The position numbers were made by a program, and so were the translations under genes. Source: Gammaproteobacteria bacterium (lineage in GTDB: Bacteria; Pseudomonadota; Gammaproteobacteria; Burkholderiales; Nitrosomonadaceae). From it: 64,000 nt of DNA. This document shows positions 60,542-64,000 of the stretch, one piece after another. Under the pieces are notes generated by a model, which saw only the letters and a program-made list of their open reading frames with translations, was not told where the DNA came from and did no database searches. The DNA lies in NCBI GenBank assembly GCA_015709615.1, contig CP054179.1, positions 2,046,001 to 2,110,000 of the forward strand, read 5' to 3'. How positions within the stretch are numbered: position 1 is the stretch's first letter; each line of letters begins with the position of its first letter.

Positions 60542-62920
60542 ATGACCCAATATATCGCTTGGTTCGATCAATTGACGATGAACGATGTCGGCCTGGTTGG
60601 TGGCAAGAATGCATCGTTGGGTGAAATGATCAGCCATCTCGCGCAAGCCGGCGTTAGCGTGCCTTCCGGCTTTGCCACCACGACCGTAGCGTACCGCGAA
60701 TTTCTCGCGGCCAACGGACTGACGGATCGCATCGATCAGCTGCTGAACGGTTTGGATGTCGACGACATTCAGGCACTGACCGCCGCCGGCAAGACCATAC
60801 GCGGCTGGGTGCTCAATGCCGCACTGCCGGATGCGATCGTGCAGGCTGTTTCGCAGGCTTACGAGCAACTTGCCGCAGCGAGCGGCGGCGATGTTTCGTT
60901 TGCCGTACGCTCATCGGCAACCGCCGAGGATTTGGCCGATGCATCGTTTGCCGGACAGCAGGAAACGATGCTGAACGTGCGCGGATTGGATCAGATCGTT
61001 GCGGCGATCAAAGTGGTGTTCGCATCGTTGTACAACGACCGCGCAATCGCATACCGCGTGCATCAAGGCTTTGCGCACGATAAGGTGTATTTGTCCGCCG
61101 GTATTCAGAAAATGGTGCGCAGCGATCTGGGTGCGAGCGGCGTGATGTTCACGCTGGACACCGAGTCCGGCTTTCGCGACGCCGTTTTTATCACCGCCAC
61201 GTACGGATTGGGTGAAACCATCGTGCAAGGCATCGTCAATCCGGATGAGTTCTATGTCTACAAACGCGGACTTGCCGCCGGCAAACCGGCAGTTCTGTCG
61301 CGGCGGTTGGGCACTAAGGCGATCGAAATGGCGTATGCCGAGCAAAAGAGCGGCAGCGGCGCATTCACATTGACACGAGATGTCGAAGCGGCGCGGCGCA
61401 TGCGCTTTTCGCTATCGGACGCACAAGCTGAGGCGCTGGCGCGCCAGGCGGTGATCATCGAGCAGCATTACGGCCGCCCGATGGATATCGAATGGGCGCT
61501 GGACGGCCAGGATGGGCAGCTATATATCGTGCAGGCGCGCCCGGAAACGGTGGAAAGCCGCGCCGCACCGGTGCTAGAGCGCTTCAAGCTCAACCGCAAG
61601 GGCTTGGTGCTGGCGGAAGGGCGCGCGATCGGCAGCAAGATCGGTCAGGGAACGGCGCGCTTGATTAAAGGCATCGATCAAATGCACGTTGTTCAGCCGG
61701 GCGATGTGCTGGTGACCGATATGACCGATCCGGATTGGGAGCCGATCATGAAACGTGCGTCGGCGATCGTCACCAACCGCGGCGGACGTACCTGTCACGC
61801 CGCAATCATCGCGCGCGAAATGGGCATTCCCGCCGTTGTCGGTTGCGGCAATGCCACCGCGCTGATCGCCGATGGCGTGGATGTGACCATTTCTTGCGCG
61901 GAAGGCGATACCGGACGCGTTTACGAAGGGTTATTGCCATTTGAGCACCTGAAAACCGACACCGGCAAACTGCCCGATTTGCCGCTCAAGATCATGATGA
62001 ACGTCGGCGATCCGTCGCGCGCCTTTGCAGTTTCCCGTACGCCGAATCAGGGTGTCGGGCTGGCACGGCTGGAATTCATCATCAATAATCGCATCGGTAT
62101 CCACCCGAAAGCGCTGTTGGAGTTCAACGCGTTGCCCAGCGATCTGAAGAGCCAAATCGGCCGGCGCCTCGCGGGTTACGCGAATCCTGTCGATTTTTAC
62201 GTGGAAAAATTGACCGAAGGCATCGCCACGCTGGCCGCGGCGTTTTATCCGCATCCGGTGATCGTGCGCACCTCCGATTTCAAATCCAACGAGTACGCTA
62301 ACCTGATCGGTGGCAGCCGATATGAACCGAACGAAGAAAACCCGATGATCGGTTTTCGCGGCGCATCGCGCTATGTCGCCGCTGCGTTCCGCGATTGTTT
62401 CGAACTGGAATGCCGCGCGCTGCGCAAGGTGCGGGACGACATGGGGTTGACCAACGTCGAGATCATGATTCCGTTCTGCCGCACGCTGGAAGAAGCCGGG
62501 CAAGTCACCGCATTGCTCGCATCGCAGGGATTGGCACGCGGCCAAAACGGCCTGCGCCTGATCATGATGTGCGAAATTCCTTCCAACGCGCTGCTGGCGG
62601 AAGAATTTCTGGAGTTCTTCGACGGTTTCTCCATCGGCTCGAACGACATGACGCAATTGACGCTCGGAGTCGACCGCGACTCCAGTCTGGTGGCATCCGT
62701 TTTCGACGAACGCAATCCGGCGGTCAAGAAATTGCTGGCAATGGCCATCGACGCCTGCCGCAAGCAGGGGAAATACATCGGTATTTGCGGGCAGGGGCCG
62801 TCGGATTACCCGGATTTCGCCGTTTGGCTTTATGAGCAAGGCGTCAGCAGTCTGTCGCTCAATCCCGACTCGGTGGTGGATACCTGGCTGCGCCTGTCCA
62901 AACTGAAAAAACCAAACTAA
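60542..62920 (+). CDS. ppsA: phosphoenolpyruvate synthase
   Basis: The enzyme converts pyruvate and ATP to phosphoenolpyruvate, AMP and phosphate in gluconeogenesis. The 792 residues match the family length. Domains in order are the N-terminal ATP-grasp domain (GGKNASLGEMI, FAVRSSATAEDLADASFAGQQ), the swivelling phosphohistidine domain with His419 in GGRTCHAAIIAREMGIPAVVG, and the PEP/pyruvate barrel with NDMTQLTLGVDRD and GICGQGPSDYP. GGAG ten bases before the ATG marks the start. The regulatory gene ppsR follows after 11 bp. Confidence 0.98.
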   Translation: MTQYIAWFDQLTMNDVGLVGGKNASLGEMISHLAQAGVSVPSGFATTTVAYREFLAANGLTDRIDQLLNGLDVDDIQALTAAGKTIRGWVLNAALPDAIVQAVSQAYEQLAAASGGDVSFAVRSSATAEDLADASFAGQQETMLNVRGLDQIVAAIKVVFASLYNDRAIAYRVHQGFAHDKVYLSAGIQKMVRSDLGASGVMFTLDTESGFRDAVFITATYGLGETIVQGIVNPDEFYVYKRGLAAGKPAVLSRRLGTKAIEMAYAEQKSGSGAFTLTRDVEAARRMRFSLSDAQAEALARQAVIIEQHYGRPMDIEWALDGQDGQLYIVQARPETVESRAAPVLERFKLNRKGLVLAEGRAIGSKIGQGTARLIKGIDQMHVVQPGDVLVTDMTDPDWEPIMKRASAIVTNRGGRTCHAAIIAREMGIPAVVGCGNATALIADGVDVTISCAEGDTGRVYEGLLPFEHLKTDTGKLPDLPLKIMMNVGDPSRAFAVSRTPNQGVGLARLEFIINNRIGIHPKALLEFNALPSDLKSQIGRRLAGYANPVDFYVEKLTEGIATLAAAFYPHPVIVRTSDFKSNEYANLIGGSRYEPNEENPMIGFRGASRYVAAAFRDCFELECRALRKVRDDMGLTNVEIMIPFCRTLEEAGQVTALLASQGLARGQNGLRLIMMCEIPSNALLAEEFLEFFDGFSIGSNDMTQLTLGVDRDSSLVASVFDERNPAVKKLLAMAIDACRKQGKYIGICGQGPSDYPDFAVWLYEQGVSSLSLNPDSVVDTWLRLSKLKKPN

Positions 62921-62931
62921 CGTAATTCCAC

Positions 62932-63762
62932 GTGACTCGGCAAAAGCGCACCGTTTTCTATTTGTCCGACCGCACCGGCATCACGGCGGAAACGCTCGGT
63001 CACAGCTTACTGACGCAGTTTGACGGCATCAACTGGGAAACGGTCAACGTGCCGTTTCTAGACGACAGCGAAAAAGCTCACGTCGTGGCGGCGCAGATCA
63101 ACCAAGCCGCCGAACAGGACGGTCATCGCCCGCTGGTGTTCAGTACCTTGCAGCAGCCGGAAATACTCGATGTGATCAAACAAGCCGATTGCCGTGTGTA
63201 CGATTTTTTTGAAGCCTTTACCCATCCGGTCGAAGCCGAGTTGCGCCGGCCATCCGCGCGCAAAGCCGGCCGCTCGCACGGTTTGCAGAACAGCCCGGCG
63301 TATTTCAAGCGTATCGCCGCGGTCAATTTCGTGCTGGCGCACGACGACGGGATCAATCCGAAGCATTTCTCTGATGCCGACATCATTCTGATCGGTGTAT
63401 CGCGTTGCGGCAAAACACCGACCTGTCTGTATTTGGGGTTGCAATACGGTATCGCTGCGGCAAACTATCCGCTGATACCGGACGACATGGGCGTGCAACA
63501 GCTTCCGGCAGTGTTAGAACCGGTCAAGAGCAAACTGTTCGGTTTGACGCTGACACCGGCGCAACTACACTTCATCCGCCAGGAACGCCGCCCGGACAGC
63601 CGCTACGCCTCACTGACGCAATGCCAGCAGGAAATCCAGTGGCAGGAAGCGCTGTTCAGCCGTTGCGACATCCCATACCTCGATACCACGCGCATATCGA
63701 TTGAAGAAATCAGTGTGATCATCCTCGATCGTTGCGGGTTGAAGCGGCAGTTATATGGTTAA
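62932..63762 (+). CDS. ppsR: PEP synthase regulatory kinase/phosphatase (PSRP, DUF299)
   Basis: This bifunctional enzyme inactivates PEP synthase by ADP-dependent threonine phosphorylation and reactivates it by phosphate-dependent removal. The 276 residues begin (GTG start) with RTVFYLSDRTGITAETLGHSLLTQF, typical of DUF299. The P-loop ILIGVSRCGKTPTCLYLG (near residue 150) is followed by YPLIPDD. Its place directly after ppsA supports the specific target. Length is as expected. Confidence 0.97.
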   Translation: MTRQKRTVFYLSDRTGITAETLGHSLLTQFDGINWETVNVPFLDDSEKAHVVAAQINQAAEQDGHRPLVFSTLQQPEILDVIKQADCRVYDFFEAFTHPVEAELRRPSARKAGRSHGLQNSPAYFKRIAAVNFVLAHDDGINPKHFSDADIILIGVSRCGKTPTCLYLGLQYGIAAANYPLIPDDMGVQQLPAVLEPVKSKLFGLTLTPAQLHFIRQERRPDSRYASLTQCQQEIQWQEALFSRCDIPYLDTTRISIEEISVIILDRCGLKRQLYG

Positions 63763-63788
63763 CTGCCTGATTTGTGTTTAGCAAGAAA

Positions 63789-64000
63789 TCATTTTTCACT
63801 GCAAGCCACCTTCCACTCGACTTCCTCCAGGCTATCCGGCTTGACCATTTCCCATTTCTGCGGCTGGTTGTACGAGCGCACCAGGTCGCCATGTTCCTTG
63901 TGTAAACTGAACAGCGAATAGGCGAGAGTGCGGATTTGTTTTTCCTGGCATTCGTATTCGCGCCGTATTTTTTCCGATAGAAATTCCGCACCGGCGGCTT
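63789..64000 (-). CDS. surface-adhesin E-like protein (partial, 5' end outside window)
   Basis: About 70 codons are visible, open to the right edge. The frame contains EFLSEKIRREYECQEKQIR, then LAYSLFSLHKEHGDLVRSYN and ends PQKWEMVKPDSLEEVEWKVACSEK before the TGA at 63789-63791. The pattern (charged, basic Y/W-rich repeat, W..xxP.S, C near the end) resembles the Adhesin_E/surface-adhesin E family of small exported proteins in betaproteobacteria. Signal peptide and start lie outside, so certainty is limited. It converges with ppsR. Confidence 0.6.
   Translation of the reverse strand, partial: AAGAEFLSEKIRREYECQEKQIRTLAYSLFSLHKEHGDLVRSYNQPQKWEMVKPDSLEEVEWKVACSEK

Noticed and set aside
1..64000. 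CRISPR arrays, rRNA genes, complete prophage
   Set aside because: No regularly spaced short repeats, no rRNA sequence, and no run of phage structural genes were seen; the lysin-like gene stands alone.

Overview
The window looks like a chromosomal segment of a betaproteobacterium, most likely an ammonia oxidiser of the Nitrosomonas type. This is inferred from gene content and family resemblance, not from a database search: PEP-CTERM proteins next to a type II secretion-like operon, ydbH-ynbE-ydbL, paired DUF2868/DUF3482 genes, a pilJ/chpA-like pair, ppsA-ppsR, and an IS1595-family element. Most of the sequence is densely coded, moderately GC-rich housekeeping DNA. One accessory block (about 10.3-19.4 kb) is richer in AT between its genes.

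Region by region. 1-4.2 kb (minus strand): partial cca, slt and gdhA. 4.4-8.0 kb (plus): a secreted protein with a histidine tail, a small c-type cytochrome also ending in six histidines, a Tat-exported intradiol dioxygenase, thioredoxin reductase and an Smr protein. 8.0-10.25 kb (minus): a DksA/TraR-like regulator, a membrane-anchored peroxiredoxin and an MFS transporter. 10.3-19.4 kb: tRNA-Arg(CCT), a 143-bp MITE-like element, a secreted-protein gene broken inside its signal peptide by a 738-bp IS, a cluster of three consensus DnaA boxes, and a type I restriction-modification operon with a MazEF-type toxin-antitoxin pair inside it (hsdM-hsdS-mazE-mazF-hsdR). 19.4-25.4 kb: small secreted and membrane proteins, the ydbH-ynbE-ydbL envelope lipid-transport operon, a membrane hydrolase and a class I amidotransferase. 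25.5-35.2 kb: the DUF2868 protein and DUF3482 GTPase, a large MASE1-PAS hybrid histidine kinase and an MgtA-type ATPase. 35.5-46.4 kb: a zinc metallopeptidase, then a type II secretion/type IV pilus hybrid operon (gspG, gspF, gspE, PilM/N/O/P-like genes, a cohesin-bearing secretin, three further pseudopilin-like genes). 46.6-47.4 kb: a PEP-CTERM remnant and an intact PEP-CTERM protein. 47.5-51.9 kb: RidA-family protein, exonuclease I, the MntA/HepT pair and threonine dehydratase. 52.2-59.4 kb: a broken PEP-CTERM fragment, then PilJ-like and ChpA-like chemosensory proteins. 59.4-60.4 kb: a phage-lysin-like gene bracketed by two copies of the MITE family. 60.5-64 kb: ppsA, ppsR and a partial surface-adhesin-E-like gene.

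The strongest unexpected observations are these. (1) A transposon-like repeat family with a perfect 17-bp terminal inverted repeat in its best copy; two of its copies sit exactly at gene ends, where element or target duplication provides the stop codon. (2) A clean IS insertion whose removal restores a full signal peptide in frame. (3) A toxin-antitoxin pair translationally coupled to hsdR, next to an hsdS gene carrying a 29-bp exact in-frame direct repeat that could delete a recognition domain. (4) Three perfect DnaA boxes in 35 bp, far from any dnaA gene. (5) Two neighbouring exported proteins that both end in natural histidine tails. No CRISPR array, integrase, rRNA or complete prophage was seen.
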